Shown here in pieces: positions 15,029 to 23,915 of a DNA stretch of 64,000 nucleotides. Position numbers and translations under genes: made by a program. Under the pieces are notes generated by a model that was not told the DNA's origin, searched no databases, and saw only the letters and a list, made by a program, of their open reading frames with translations. Positions within the stretch are counted from its first letter, which is position 1; each line of letters begins with the position of its first letter. This DNA is from UBA7672 sp963738625 (GTDB lineage: Bacteria > Pseudomonadota > Alphaproteobacteria > Caulobacterales > Hyphomonadaceae): NCBI GenBank assembly GCA_963738625.1, contig CAVTXH010000003.1, positions 744,001 to 808,000 on the forward strand, given 5' to 3'.

Positions 15029-16609
15029 ATGGCTCGCACTCAACTTTTCAGCCGCGTACGCCGCGCGATCGTCCGCGCGCGCCTCGCCCTGCCCGATGCG
15101 CCGCCGCCCGGCCCGCGCGCCATCAGCCGCCGCTCCGCGCTCGCCATGCTCGCTGCAGCCGCCGCCTGCACGCCGAAGCAGCAGCCCGCGACAAACGCCG
15201 CCTCCCCCGTCGGCATCATCGGCGGCGGCACGTCCGGCCTCGTCGTCGCCTGGCGTCTCGCCAATGCGGGCATCGCCTCCGCCATCTACGAATCCAGCGG
15301 GCGCACCGGCGGCCGCATGTTCACCCAGCGCAATTTCACGCCCGAAGGCCAGTTCTGCGAACTCGGCGGCGAGCTGGTCGATTCCAACCACGCCGCGCTC
15401 ATCGGCCTCTGCGAAGAACTCGGCTTGCCGATCCAGCGCCTGCATCCGGAGGGCGACACGGCCAGCGACCTCTTCGACATCGGCGGCAAACAGTATCTCG
15501 TCGGCGACCTGCTCGACCCCGCCGGCCAGACCGGCGCCTTCGTCCCCGTCGCCGCCCGCATCGCCGCCGACCAGGCCGCCCTGCTCGACACCGCTGAGAA
15601 CTGGACCGCCCGCGCGCTCGAACTCGACGCGCTGCCGCTGTCGAAATATCTCGAAAGCCTCGCCTCATCGACCGACCGCTGGGTGATCGACCTGCTCGCC
15701 CTCGCCTATCACGGCGAATACGGCATCCCGATCGACCAGCAGTCCTCGCTCAACCTCGTCGATTTCATCGGCACCGATGCGAGCCAGCAGTTCGCCATGT
15801 TCGGCGACAGCGACGAGACCCACCGGATCCAGGGCGGCTCCTCGACACTCCCTGAAACGCTAACGACGCGCCTCTCTACCGCGCCGCTCGCCGATCACAC
15901 CGCGTTCAACCTTCGCCACGAGCTGACCGAGATCAACCGCGACGGCGACGGCTTCCGGCTCGCCTTCAAGACCGAAAGCGGCGACATGGTCGAGAAGAGT
16001 TTCGCGCGCGTCGTGCTCGCGCTTCCGTTCACGCGCCTGCGCGAAGTGAAAGGCCTCGGCGGCCTCGGCCTTTCTGCCGAGAAGATGCAGGCGATCAACG
16101 AGCTCGGCTATGGCGTCAACTCCAAGCTGATGGTCGGCACCTCCTCACGTCCGTGGAACGGCTCGCTGCTCGGCCTCAATACGCGCCTCTCCGGCTCGAT
16201 CTATTCCGACAAGGGCTTCCAGATCGTCTGGGACACCAGCGCCGGCCAGGAAGGCGTCGGCGGCATCCTCACCAACTTCCTCACCGGCGCGCCGGCGCTG
16301 AGCGAAGAGACCGCCGCGCTCGGGACACTCGAAAAAGGCCTCAAGGCCCTGACGCCCGACCTGTCCGACGCGCTGACGCCCAGCGTGCGCGCCAGCTTCT
16401 TCTGGCCTAAGCATCCGCACACCAAGGGAAGCTATGCCGGCGCCAAGGTCGGCCAGTACACCAACTTCTTCGAATACGCCGCTCGCACGGAACTCGGCGG
16501 CAGGCTGCTCTTCGCAGGCGAACACACCAGCGCCGAATCGGTCGGCTTCATGAACGGGGCCGTCGATGCGGGCGAACGCACGGCCCAGGAGCTGCTTGCT
16601 TCGCGTTGA
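15029..16609 (+). CDS. Exported FAD-dependent amine oxidase
   Basis: A 526-aa flavoprotein of the monoamine oxidase family. The N-terminus carries a twin-Arg motif and hydrophobic core (ISRRSALAMLAAAAAC), so export of the folded protein by Tat is likely; the Cys in AAAAAC fits a lipobox. The FAD-binding Rossmann motif is VGIIGGGTSGLVVAWRLANA near residue 62, followed by GRTGGRMFT and GELVDSNH. The C-terminal FAD signature reads RLLFAGEHTS and GFMNGAVDAGERTA. It should oxidise an amine or amino acid in the periplasm, releasing aldehyde or oxo acid, ammonia and hydrogen peroxide. GGGAGGGA precedes the ATG at 15029. Confidence 0.92.
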   Translation: MARTQLFSRVRRAIVRARLALPDAPPPGPRAISRRSALAMLAAAAACTPKQQPATNAASPVGIIGGGTSGLVVAWRLANAGIASAIYESSGRTGGRMFTQRNFTPEGQFCELGGELVDSNHAALIGLCEELGLPIQRLHPEGDTASDLFDIGGKQYLVGDLLDPAGQTGAFVPVAARIAADQAALLDTAENWTARALELDALPLSKYLESLASSTDRWVIDLLALAYHGEYGIPIDQQSSLNLVDFIGTDASQQFAMFGDSDETHRIQGGSSTLPETLTTRLSTAPLADHTAFNLRHELTEINRDGDGFRLAFKTESGDMVEKSFARVVLALPFTRLREVKGLGGLGLSAEKMQAINELGYGVNSKLMVGTSSRPWNGSLLGLNTRLSGSIYSDKGFQIVWDTSAGQEGVGGILTNFLTGAPALSEETAALGTLEKGLKALTPDLSDALTPSVRASFFWPKHPHTKGSYAGAKVGQYTNFFEYAARTELGGRLLFAGEHTSAESVGFMNGAVDAGERTAQELLASR

Positions 16610-16621
16610 TCGGGAATCCTC

Positions 16622-16840
16622 ATGGATTAGCTCCCCGCACAGGGAGTTGATCTCACGAAAGCGATCTTACCTGGGGGAGCCTGCCTCACCGCGCTGGCCG
16701 TCTTCCTCACCAGTGATCCGCAGACCGTGGCGAACGCCAAGGCCGAACTCGAAGCCGGCTCGATGACCCACGACGTCACGGTCGATCCGACTACCAGTCA
16801 GACTGAAGAAACCTGCATCATCGGCTTCCTCGATCCGTAG
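16622..16840 (+). pseudogene. Remnant or non-ATG small exported-protein gene
   Basis: Between the amine oxidase and DUF962 genes a frame beginning ATG GAT TAG is stopped at its third codon (16628-16630). It then stays open to TAG 16838-16840 with GC-rich third positions. The open part reads ...LTKAILPGGACLTALAVFLT, a signal-peptide-like stretch, then a Thr/Glu-rich tail ending TCIIGFLDP, about 65 residues. No ATG, GTG or TTG in frame precedes the hydrophobic part. Either the start has been lost, or a rare start is used behind the GGGAG at 16642-16646. The family is unknown. Confidence 0.35.
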
Positions 16841-16929
16841 AAGATCAGTCGGCGAGACAGAAGGCGCGTTCCAGACCTGCGGCACGCTTTTCATTTGCCG
16901 TCCGCCCGGCACAGCGCAATCATCCGCTC

Positions 16930-17244
16930 ATGTCCGACATAGAGCGAAGATATAGGACGTTCCGGGAATTCTATCCCTTCTACCTGACCGAGCACGTGAA
17001 CCCGGTCAGCCGCCGCCTGCACGTCGTCGGAACCACTCTTGTTGTGCTCGCTCTTGTCGCCGCCCTTGTAACCGCCGACTGGCGCTTCGCGCTCGCCGCC
17101 CCGATCATCGGGTACGGCTTTGCCTGGGTCGGGCACTTCTTCTTCGAGAAGAACCGGCCCGCGACGTTCAAATACCCAGCCTTCAGCCTGATGGGCGATT
17201 TTCGTCTCTGGTTCGAAACCGTGACCGGCAGACGCCGCTGGTAG
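16930..17244 (+). CDS. DUF962/Mpo1-like membrane protein
   Basis: A 104-aa protein with the family hallmarks HVNPVSRRLHVVGTT near residue 22 and WVGHFFFEKNRPATFKYP near residue 66, followed by FSLMGDFRLW. Two membrane helices (about 35-48 and 52-67) lie between them. The conserved His residues correspond to the metal-binding His of yeast Mpo1, a fatty-acid alpha-dioxygenase; catalytic activity in bacteria is inferred only. It is convergent with tRNA-Leu, whose 3' end is 6 bp away. Confidence 0.9.
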   Translation: MSDIERRYRTFREFYPFYLTEHVNPVSRRLHVVGTTLVVLALVAALVTADWRFALAAPIIGYGFAWVGHFFFEKNRPATFKYPAFSLMGDFRLWFETVTGRRRW

Positions 17245-17250
17245 GAAGAC

Positions 17251-17338
17251 TGGTACGGGCGGTCGGGGTCGAACCGACACTCCTTTAAGGGGAACCGGAT
17301 TTTGAGTCCGGCGCGTCTGCCAATTCCGCCACGCCCGC
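17251..17338 (-). tRNA. tRNA-Leu (anticodon CAA)
   Basis: The minus strand folds into a class II tRNA. The acceptor stem pairs GCGGGCG with CGCCCGT, with discriminator A and an encoded CCA (17251-17253). The anticodon loop CTCAAAA (17300-17306) gives anticodon CAA at 17302-17304, which reads UUG codons. A long variable arm (TTCCCCTTAAAGGAGT region) and the T-loop GTTCGAC are present. The 85-nt body plus CCA fits tRNA-Leu. Confidence 0.96.
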
Positions 17339-17441
17339 GCACGACAGTTAAGCCGCAGGCGGTCGTGTTAGCCCAATCGCCGGGTGAGGCAAAGGGGCCG
17401 GATTGCCAGGCGATGGCAGGGCCGGCGTCGGCGCCGGCTGA

Positions 17442-17588
17442 TCAGCCGAGCATCGAGCCCTGGGCGACGAGCTGCAGGCTCAGATATGCGCCGAAGATGA
17501 CCGAAATCATCATCGCCGGCGCATTGCCCAGCGAAGCGGCCTCAATGCGACCGCGTATCTGATGCTGGATCTGGCGAAGCGTGCGCAT
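17442..17588 (-). CDS. Small membrane-associated protein (48 aa)
   Basis: A minus-strand frame from ATG 17588 to TGA 17442-17444 encodes MRTLRQIQHQIRGRIEAASL then a hydrophobic segment with MMISVIFGAYLSLQLVA. The basic N-terminal helix followed by one membrane helix and GC-rich third codon positions suggest a genuine small protein. No clear ribosome-binding site is seen and no family is recognised. It lies between a palindromic terminator and the tRNA-Leu gene; the rest of the 17339-17736 gap holds only those elements. Confidence 0.45.
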   Translation of the reverse strand: MRTLRQIQHQIRGRIEAASLGNAPAMMISVIFGAYLSLQLVAQGSMLG

Positions 17589-17599
17589 GGGATGACCCA

Positions 17600-17633
17600 A
17601 ACAAACTCAATCCGCGGCGGATCATCCGCCGCG
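17600..17633 (-). terminator. Palindromic hairpin, probable terminator for the YqaA-like gene
   Basis: CGCGGCGGAT and its complement ATCCGCCGCG form 10-bp arms around a single base (17613-17633). Read on the minus strand, the stem is followed by GATTGAGTTTGTTTGGG, a T-rich tract. It lies 100 bp beyond the stop of the YqaA-like gene. Confidence 0.55.
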
Positions 17634-17736
17634 TGGGGTCATACTCCGCAATGATCGCAAACATCCGGTTCACGGGTTGCAGAAATTTTGATCGAATTTC
17701 CGGCTTTCAGGCGGCGGGCGCAGCCTGGGCGGCTGC

Positions 17737-18384
17737 CTAATGCAGCTGGGACGCGACGACGAAGCCGCCTACCAGAACCACCACGAACAGCAGCATGAAC
17801 ATGCCGATGCGCTTTTCGATGATCGGCGCCAGGGTCGGCCCGAAGGTCTTGCACACCCACGCCACCAGGAAGAAGCGCACGCCCCGCGTCGCAACGCACG
17901 CCGCAATGAACAGCGGAATGTTGAACGCCATGGCGCCCGACACGATGGTGACCAGCTTGAACGGGATGGGCGTCACGCCCTTGATGAAGATGATCCACAC
18001 GCCTGCCTCGGCGTAGGAGGCGCGCAGCTCGGCTTCCTTCCCGGCATAGCCGAAGAAGGAGATGATCGCCGAGCCGACGCTTTCGAACAGCAGGAAGCCG
18101 ATGGCGTAGCCCAGCATCGCGCCGAAGACCGAGGCGATGGTGCAGACCAGCGCATAGCGATAGGCCCGGTCCGGACGCGCAAAGCACATAGGGGCCAGCA
18201 TCACGTCGGGCGGAATGGGGAAGAACGAGCTCTCGGCGAACGACACCCCGAACAGCGCCTTCTCGGCGTGGCGACTGGCGGCCAGCTTCAGAACCCAGTT
18301 GTAGAGACCGCCAAGCGGCCCTTTCGCCTTTTTCGGCGGCGCGGGGGGAACCGCGGCCGTGGCGGAAGGCGATAGATCCGTCAT
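17737..18384 (-). CDS. yqaA: YqaA-family VTT-domain inner-membrane protein
   Basis: A 215-aa integral membrane protein of the DedA/VTT superfamily (YqaA branch). After a Pro/Ala-rich cytoplasmic start it has the conserved segment FAESSFFPIPPDVMLAPMCF (re-entrant loop) and the second loop WIIFIKGVTPIPFKLVTIVSG, followed by three C-terminal helices. Such proteins are linked to membrane-lipid translocation and envelope homeostasis. The ATG at 18384 is preferred; an upstream in-frame ATG at 18453 would add 23 poorly conserved residues. It is divergent from dsbB. Confidence 0.88.
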   Translation of the reverse strand: MTDLSPSATAAVPPAPPKKAKGPLGGLYNWVLKLAASRHAEKALFGVSFAESSFFPIPPDVMLAPMCFARPDRAYRYALVCTIASVFGAMLGYAIGFLLFESVGSAIISFFGYAGKEAELRASYAEAGVWIIFIKGVTPIPFKLVTIVSGAMAFNIPLFIAACVATRGVRFFLVAWVCKTFGPTLAPIIEKRIGMFMLLFVVVLVGGFVVASQLH

Positions 18385-18562
18385 TGGTAAACGCCCGTTT
18401 CCGTGCTGCGCAAAGCCTTGGGGCCAGTCCGGCTCTAGCATGTGCCGAGCCATATGGAAGTCGCGTACTGCTCCACGATACCGGCAGGTAGCTCAATTCA
18501 CGTAAACGGCGCCTGCCGTTTGGTCGCATTGCCGCCGCGTAGCCCCCGGATAACGTCGATCC

Positions 18563-19108
18563 ATGGAGAAGTTGCCGCTGGATCGGGCGAGATGGCCCTT
18601 CATCGCTCTCCTGGCGTGTGCGGCCATGCTGGCCACCGCCTACGCCGTCGAGCTCCTGTTGTTCTTTGCGCCGTGCCAGATGTGTTACTGGCAGCGATAC
18701 GTCTACTGGGGCGCCGGCGCCCTCGCCCTCCTCTCCATCGCGATCAACTGGCGCGGCGCACAGCCCATGCTGATGCGCGTGATGTGCGTGCTGCTCGGGC
18801 TGGCCTTCCTCGGTGGCGCGTTCATCGCCGGCTGGCATGCCTTGGTTGAGTGGAAGGTCTTGCCCCCGCTCAGCGGCTGCACCGTCAGCGGAACCGGAAA
18901 CATCACCGGCAACCTCTGGGAACAGCTCGGCAAGCCCATCGCGGTCGCTTCCTGCGACAAGGCGCCGTTCCACGTCGCCGGCCTGTCGATGGCCGGCTGG
19001 AACGTGATCGCCTCGCTCGCCCTGGCCGCCTGCAGCTTCATCGCCGCCGTTCGCCCGATGCCGACCGACACCAATAACGAGCCCCACCAACTCGGGGCTG
19101 AGGCATGA
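18563..19108 (+). CDS. dsbB: Disulfide bond formation protein B
   Basis: DsbB reoxidises periplasmic DsbA and passes electrons to quinone. The 181-aa protein has four membrane helices and the two redox pairs: CQMC at 38-41 in the first periplasmic loop (FAPCQMCYWQRYVYW) and Cys106 with Cys131 in the second (PPLSGCTVSG and VASCDKAPF). Its stop overlaps the ATG of coq7 by 4 bp. This places a quinone-using enzyme and a quinone-biosynthesis enzyme in one coupled operon. Confidence 0.95.
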   Translation: MEKLPLDRARWPFIALLACAAMLATAYAVELLLFFAPCQMCYWQRYVYWGAGALALLSIAINWRGAQPMLMRVMCVLLGLAFLGGAFIAGWHALVEWKVLPPLSGCTVSGTGNITGNLWEQLGKPIAVASCDKAPFHVAGLSMAGWNVIASLALAACSFIAAVRPMPTDTNNEPHQLGAEA

Positions 19109-19638
19109 GCGTCCATGACGGCCGCCGCCGCGAAATGCTCCGTGTCGACCATGCGGGTGAATATGGCGCGGTCGCCATCTACAAAGGCCAGCTCGCCGTC
19201 TTCGGCCGCCAGTCCGGCCACGAGCGCATCACCGGCCAGCTCACCGAAATGGCGGAGCAGGAGCAGGCCCACCTCGACGCGTTCGACAAGCTGCTCGCCT
19301 CAGGCAATGTGCGCCCAACCGCGCTGTCGCCGGTCTGGAACGCCGCCGGCTTCGCGCTAGGCGCCGCGACCGCCCTTCTGGGCGAGAAAGCCGCCCACGC
19401 CTGCACCGAAGCCGTCGAGACGGTGATCGAGGAACACTATGGCGACCAGGTCGCCGAACTCGAGGCGGCGGGCGATACCGAACTCGCTGCGAAGCTCGCC
19501 AAGTTCCGCGACGAGGAGATCGCCCACAAGGACCTCGCCGCCGCCGAGGGCGCAGCCCAGGCGCCTGGCTATCCGATCCTCTCCGCTCTGATCCGCACCG
19601 GCTGCCGCATCGCCATCCGTATCAGCGAGAAAGTTTAG
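19105..19638 (+). CDS. coq7: Demethoxyubiquinone hydroxylase (Coq7)
   Basis: Coq7 hydroxylates demethoxyubiquinol in the last steps of ubiquinone synthesis at the inner membrane. The 177-aa diiron protein keeps the carboxylate and His ligands in DHAGEYGA (Glu19), EQEQAH (Glu53, His56), ETVIEEHY (near residues 105-110) and DEEIAHKD (Glu138, His141). The ATG overlaps the dsbB stop (ATGA). A large inverted repeat starts 17 bp after the stop and may end the transcript. Confidence 0.95.
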   Translation: MSVHDGRRREMLRVDHAGEYGAVAIYKGQLAVFGRQSGHERITGQLTEMAEQEQAHLDAFDKLLASGNVRPTALSPVWNAAGFALGAATALLGEKAAHACTEAVETVIEEHYGDQVAELEAAGDTELAAKLAKFRDEEIAHKDLAAAEGAAQAPGYPILSALIRTGCRIAIRISEKV

Positions 19639-19655
19639 GCGCGCTGCGCTCTTTT

Positions 19656-19844
19656 CCTCCCTCGCCTGAAAGGCGGGGGAGGTGGATCGAACGCGAAGCG
19701 TTCGAGACGGTGGGGGCAGCCGCCGGACAAGATTCATTTCGGGTTGGCAGATGCCTAGCGCTGAACCCTGTTCCGAGGCTGCCCCCACCGTCTCGCTGAC
19801 TTCGTCAGCGATCCACCTCCCCCAAGCCATCGGCTTGAGGGAGG
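19656..19844. repeat. Long imperfect inverted repeat (about 67-bp arms)
   Basis: The left arm (19656-19721) runs CCTCCCTCGCCTGAAAGGCG... to ...GGTGGGGGCAGCC. The right arm (19777-19844) begins GGCTGCCCCCACCGTCTC and ends GGGAGG as its reverse complement. The arms differ only in two internal mini-palindromes: AACGCGAAGCGTT on the left, GCTGACTTCGTCAGC on the right. The 55-nt centre is unrelated. This is the layout of a dispersed palindromic intergenic element, here between the convergent coq7 and CE15-like genes. Confidence 0.85.
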
Positions 19845-19851
19845 AAAGCCT

Positions 19852-21123
19852 CTACTGCCGCTTCGCGGGCATCCATCGGTCGAGAAAATCCAGCATCTCG
19901 TTCCAGTCGGTCACGCGCACGCCGTGCCCGCCCGAGCGGATGAAGAACTCGATCTCGCCCCGCTCTTTGTTGTCCTTGAGGCCCGTCTGGGTAAGGCCGT
20001 GCCTACCCATCAGCTTGTAGACGGGATCGGCGCCCAGCGCCGCACGGAACGATCCGTTGGGATCCGACCATACATCCTTCCAGCCATTGCCCAGCATCAC
20101 CGGGCGCGGCGCCACGAGCGCGATCAGCTGGTGCTGGTCGACCGGTATCTCCTTCTCGCGGTCCGAATACGCGGCATAGGCCGGCGCGAACCAGTGCGGA
20201 TACTCCTTGGTGATCTGCTTCACGGTTTCTCCCGCGTAGGACCGCGTCAGCGTCGCCCCGCCTTTGCCCGCCTGCAGCGGGATCGCCGCCTCGATGCGGG
20301 TGTCAAAGGCAGCGGCAAGAAGCGCCGCCTTGCCCTGGCGCGAATGCCCCCACACCGCCGTGCGCGTCGCATCGATGCGCGGATCGGCCTCCAGCACGTC
20401 GAGCGACCAGCCGAACGCCGCCGCCCACACCGCGATCACGCCCGTCGGTTTGCGCCCCTCCGGCAGCATCCGCCCGAGCTTTTCCAGTTGCGCCGGCGCC
20501 GATACCTTGTCGTCGGCCGCAAACGGCCCGGCATAGAGCGTCGCATAGGCATAGCCGCGCTTGAGGATGTCGGCGTTCGGGCCGGTGATGATGTACTTGC
20601 CGAAGATCAAGCGGATGATCGAGGCTGTCGTTCCCTCATTCATGCAGCCGGCGTCCGACAGCGCGGTCGAATCCATCGTCCCCGCATTGCCGCAGAAATT
20701 CTGGTTGACGATCAGCGGGACTTTGGCGGCGGCGGACGCGGCCTTCGGCAGCGCCAGCGCGATGCGGAAGCTCACCGCATCCGGCCCCTCGCCCACGCGC
20801 ACGTCGATCTCTTCCAGCACGCCCGCGCCGCCCGCGAAATTCTCGTCAATCACACGGCGGCCGATCTCGACCCCTTTCAGCTCGAACGGCGCCGGCCCAT
20901 AGACCTCGCGCTCGAACGCCTGCTTCAGCAACGGCGCACGCCGGCTGGTCCAGTCCTCGGCTGTCGCAACCGAAGGGTCGCCCTCGAAGGCGGACAGAAT
21001 GGCGGGCGAAGCGGGCGCCTGCCTTGCGATGTTGGCGCTGGCGGTGTTGAGGCCGAGGGGCGTACAGGCGGCAAGCAGGAGACACGGCCACGCGCCAACG
21101 GCCGCGAAAGGCTTCAACAGCAT
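19852..21123 (-). CDS. Lipoprotein esterase of the glucuronoyl esterase (CE15)-like family
   Basis: A 423-aa exported alpha/beta hydrolase with lipobox LLLAACTP. The nucleophile sits in VWGHSRQGKAALLAA, the GxSRxGK pattern typical of CE15 and 4-O-methyl-glucuronoyl methylesterases. Other family marks are NQNFCGNAG, FGWSLDVLEADPRIDATR, and a C-terminal SGGHGVRVTDW with the catalytic His. CE15 enzymes cleave ester bonds between lignin and glucuronic acid in plant cell walls; this member's substrate is not certain. It starts 40 bp downstream of ispG on the same strand. Confidence 0.85.
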   Translation of the reverse strand: MLLKPFAAVGAWPCLLLAACTPLGLNTASANIARQAPASPAILSAFEGDPSVATAEDWTSRRAPLLKQAFEREVYGPAPFELKGVEIGRRVIDENFAGGAGVLEEIDVRVGEGPDAVSFRIALALPKAASAAAKVPLIVNQNFCGNAGTMDSTALSDAGCMNEGTTASIIRLIFGKYIITGPNADILKRGYAYATLYAGPFAADDKVSAPAQLEKLGRMLPEGRKPTGVIAVWAAAFGWSLDVLEADPRIDATRTAVWGHSRQGKAALLAAAFDTRIEAAIPLQAGKGGATLTRSYAGETVKQITKEYPHWFAPAYAAYSDREKEIPVDQHQLIALVAPRPVMLGNGWKDVWSDPNGSFRAALGADPVYKLMGRHGLTQTGLKDNKERGEIEFFIRSGGHGVRVTDWNEMLDFLDRWMPAKRQ

Positions 21124-21163
21124 CTCGACCCAGCTCCCCGCTAATCCGCCCTAATCCATCACC

Positions 21164-22297
21164 CTATTCGGCGGCCTTGATCGTCCTGGCGGCGCGCAGC
21201 GCAGCCGCCTGCGCTTCTACGCGTTGGACGATCTTCTCGATCATCTCGTCGTTCGAAACCTTGTGATCGGGTTTTCCGGACACATACATCATGCCCGCAT
21301 CCTTGCCGCCGCCGGTGAAGCCGAGATCGGTCATCGTCGCCTCGCCCGGCCCGTTCACCACACAGCCGATAATCGACAACGAGATCGGCTCGACGATGTG
21401 CGCCAGCCGCTGCTCCAGCTTCTCGACCGTGCGGATCACATCGAACCCCTGCCGCGCGCAGCTTGGACACGAGATGATGTTGACGCCCCGCGTCCGGATG
21501 CCGAGCGACTTAAGGATGTCGAACCCGACCTTGATCTCTTCCTCCGGCTCGGCCGACAGCGAAACGCGGATCGTGTCGCCGATCCCGGCCCACAGCAGGT
21601 TGCCGATGCCGATCGAGGATTTCACCGTGCCGACACGCAGGCCACCCGCCTCGGTGACGCCAAGGTGCAGCGGCGCATCGGTCGCCTCGGCCAGCTTGTG
21701 ATAAGCCGCGACGGTCATGAACACGTCGGACGCCTTCACCGAAATCTTGTATTCGCGGAAGTCATGGTCATCGAGGATGCGGGCGTGGTCCAGCGCGCTT
21801 TCCACCATCGCGTCCGGGCACGGCTCGCCATACTTCTCCAGCAGGTGCCGCTCCAGGCTGCCGCCATTGACGCCGATGCGCATCGAGCAGCCATAATCCT
21901 TGGCCGCCTGGATGACGTCCCTCACGCGCTGCGCGTTGCCGATATTGCCGGGGTTGATCCGCAGGCACGCAGCGCCCGCCTTCGCCGCCTCGATGCCGCG
22001 CTTGTAGTGGAAATGGATGTCCGCAACGATCGGGACTTTCGAAGCCTTGCAGATCTCCGGCATCGCCGCCGTGGATTCCTCGTCCGGGCACGAAACGCGG
22101 ACGATGTCCGCCCCTGCCGCTTCCAGCCGCCTGATCTGGTCGATCGTCGCCTTCGCATCCGACGTTGGCGTGTTGGTCATCGACTGCACGAGGATCGGAT
22201 TGTCGCCGCCCACCAGCAGATTGCCGACGTGGATCGTGCGCGACTTGCGCCGCTCGATCGCCCGCCAGGGCCGGATGGAATTGATGTCGCCGCTCAT
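21164..22297 (-). CDS. ispG: 4-hydroxy-3-methylbut-2-enyl diphosphate synthase (flavodoxin/ferredoxin-dependent)
   Basis: IspG (GcpE) makes HMBPP from MEcPP in the non-mevalonate isoprenoid pathway. The 377-aa protein has the TIM-barrel start VGGDNPILVQSMTNTPT and the [4Fe-4S] ligands Cys277, Cys280 (SCPSC) and Cys312 (IGCVVNGPGEA), plus Glu319. The length is that of the ordinary bacterial form without the plant insertion. It lies 164 bp downstream of the RodZ-like gene on the same strand, so the two may be co-transcribed. Confidence 0.97.
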   Translation of the reverse strand: MSGDINSIRPWRAIERRKSRTIHVGNLLVGGDNPILVQSMTNTPTSDAKATIDQIRRLEAAGADIVRVSCPDEESTAAMPEICKASKVPIVADIHFHYKRGIEAAKAGAACLRINPGNIGNAQRVRDVIQAAKDYGCSMRIGVNGGSLERHLLEKYGEPCPDAMVESALDHARILDDHDFREYKISVKASDVFMTVAAYHKLAEATDAPLHLGVTEAGGLRVGTVKSSIGIGNLLWAGIGDTIRVSLSAEPEEEIKVGFDILKSLGIRTRGVNIISCPSCARQGFDVIRTVEKLEQRLAHIVEPISLSIIGCVVNGPGEATMTDLGFTGGGKDAGMMYVSGKPDHKVSNDEMIEKIVQRVEAQAAALRAARTIKAAE

Positions 22298-22461
22298 CGC
22301 TAAAGCCGCTGGAATCGCCGCCGAACGCCGCAGATCACATGGACAGCATGTGGCCTGTCCGGGCCTTGGCGTAAAGCCTTGGGACGCACGTCATCATGAC
22401 GCGCGCTTGTGTCGAATTCCTTACGGAAAGCCCCTATTCGTCTCCGAATCCGCAGTGAGCC

Positions 22462-23799
22462 TTATTGGCCCGGATAGGCCAGCAGCGCCGGATCCTGAGC
22501 CGGGGTGACCGGCGGGGCGGCAGGCGCGGGCGCCGGAGCAGCCGCAACCGCGGGCGGCGTCTCAGGCTTCGCCTGGGGCTTGGGCTTGGGCTTCACCGGC
22601 GCGGCAGCGGCCGATGAGGGCGGCGCAACAGCGGGACGCGTCCCCGGAGGACCAGCCGGAGCAGGCGATGCGCCAGCAGGGCGCGCCGCCGGAGCGGGCG
22701 TGGCGGCGGACGCCGGAGCAGCGGGTGTAGCCATTATTGCGCCATCGGCCGGCGCAACCGCCGTCTCGTCGGCGATCGCCGCGGGCGCATCGACCGGCGG
22801 GCGCTTGGCCGCGATGTCCACGCTCTGCGAATAGGCGGGGCCGCCTTCGGTCTGCAGCAGGCCGAGCGACTGGTCGCCCATGCGCCACTCGAATGCGGAG
22901 CCGTCTTCCGGCGCCGTCACCGTCCAGCCATAGCCGACGCGGACCGGATAGCTTTCACCAGGGTCGAAATAGCGGCGCACATACTTGTCGCCCGAGGCCG
23001 AGCGCACTTCGATCAGCGCGCGCCGCACGGCGACGATGCGCAATTGCTGGGCGGCCGGCGCAACCGTTTCGGCCGCGCCTGCGGCAGCCGTCTGCGGATT
23101 TGCGGCGGCCGGCGCCGCGCCATCCGGCGTCATGGCGGCGGTTGCCGGCGCGGCGGTCTTGTCGCCGCCATTCATCAGGAAGAAGGCGCCCGCGGCGCCA
23201 ACGATGGCGATGATCAGGAAGCCGAACACCGGCAGCGCGACCGGCAGCCTGCGGCCTGTCGAGGGCGGCGCGATCGTATGCTTTTCAGGATCCTTGAGGA
23301 TGGCGCACTCGCGCAGATAGCGCTCGAGCGTCGAATTCTCGTCGAGGCCGAGATGGCGCGCATAGGTGCGGATATAGCCCTTGGCGTAGACCGGCGCGCC
23401 GAGGAGGTTCGGCGTCATGTCCTCGATCGCGCGCAGGTGGCTCAGATGGACGCGGGTCTCCTTCGACACCTGCTCCATCGTGTAGCCGAGGTTCTCGCGG
23501 GTGGCGCGGATGATCGCGCCGATGCGCTGGCCGGGTTGCTCCACAGCCGCGGCAGGCGCGGCGGGCGCCGCTTCGGGCTCAGGATCGGCGGCGACGAAAT
23601 CGGCGGCGTCCTCATCCGTCACGACGCGCAGATGCGGAGCAGAACGGCGGGCCCGCGTCTCGATCTCGGCGGCGGTGATTTCAGCAGGGGTGAGTTCGGC
23701 GGCGGGAGATTCAATCGCTCCGGCCTCGGCATCGCCAACGGCGGAGACCGTTTCGTCAGGAACCGTGGGGTTGATGTCGTCTTTAGCCACGCCGCTCAT
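22462..23799 (-). CDS. RodZ-like HTH/membrane/DUF4115 protein
   Basis: The 445-aa protein has an acidic disordered N-terminus, then a HTH_25 domain (about 91-153: RIGAIIRATRENLGYTMEQV, then YAKGYIRTYARHLGL). One membrane helix follows (about 188-208), then a periplasmic DUF4115 domain (about 255-325) and a very long Ala/Pro/Lys tail. This layout is that of RodZ, which links MreB to the elongasome. The N-terminal and C-terminal low-complexity extensions make it longer than E. coli RodZ (337 aa). No MreB gene is in view, so the exact role is inferred. Confidence 0.82.
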   Translation of the reverse strand: MSGVAKDDINPTVPDETVSAVGDAEAGAIESPAAELTPAEITAAEIETRARRSAPHLRVVTDEDAADFVAADPEPEAAPAAPAAAVEQPGQRIGAIIRATRENLGYTMEQVSKETRVHLSHLRAIEDMTPNLLGAPVYAKGYIRTYARHLGLDENSTLERYLRECAILKDPEKHTIAPPSTGRRLPVALPVFGFLIIAIVGAAGAFFLMNGGDKTAAPATAAMTPDGAAPAAANPQTAAAGAAETVAPAAQQLRIVAVRRALIEVRSASGDKYVRRYFDPGESYPVRVGYGWTVTAPEDGSAFEWRMGDQSLGLLQTEGGPAYSQSVDIAAKRPPVDAPAAIADETAVAPADGAIMATPAAPASAATPAPAARPAGASPAPAGPPGTRPAVAPPSSAAAAPVKPKPKPQAKPETPPAVAAAPAPAPAAPPVTPAQDPALLAYPGQ

Positions 23800-23915
23800 G
23801 TATGTGTCCGAAACGGAAAGGCCATGTCCTAGAAAGACATACCCGCTCCGCCTTACGCCGCCCGCCCTAACAGATGATTGATGAAGATGTAGGCTGCGTC
23901 CCTAAGGCCCACAAC

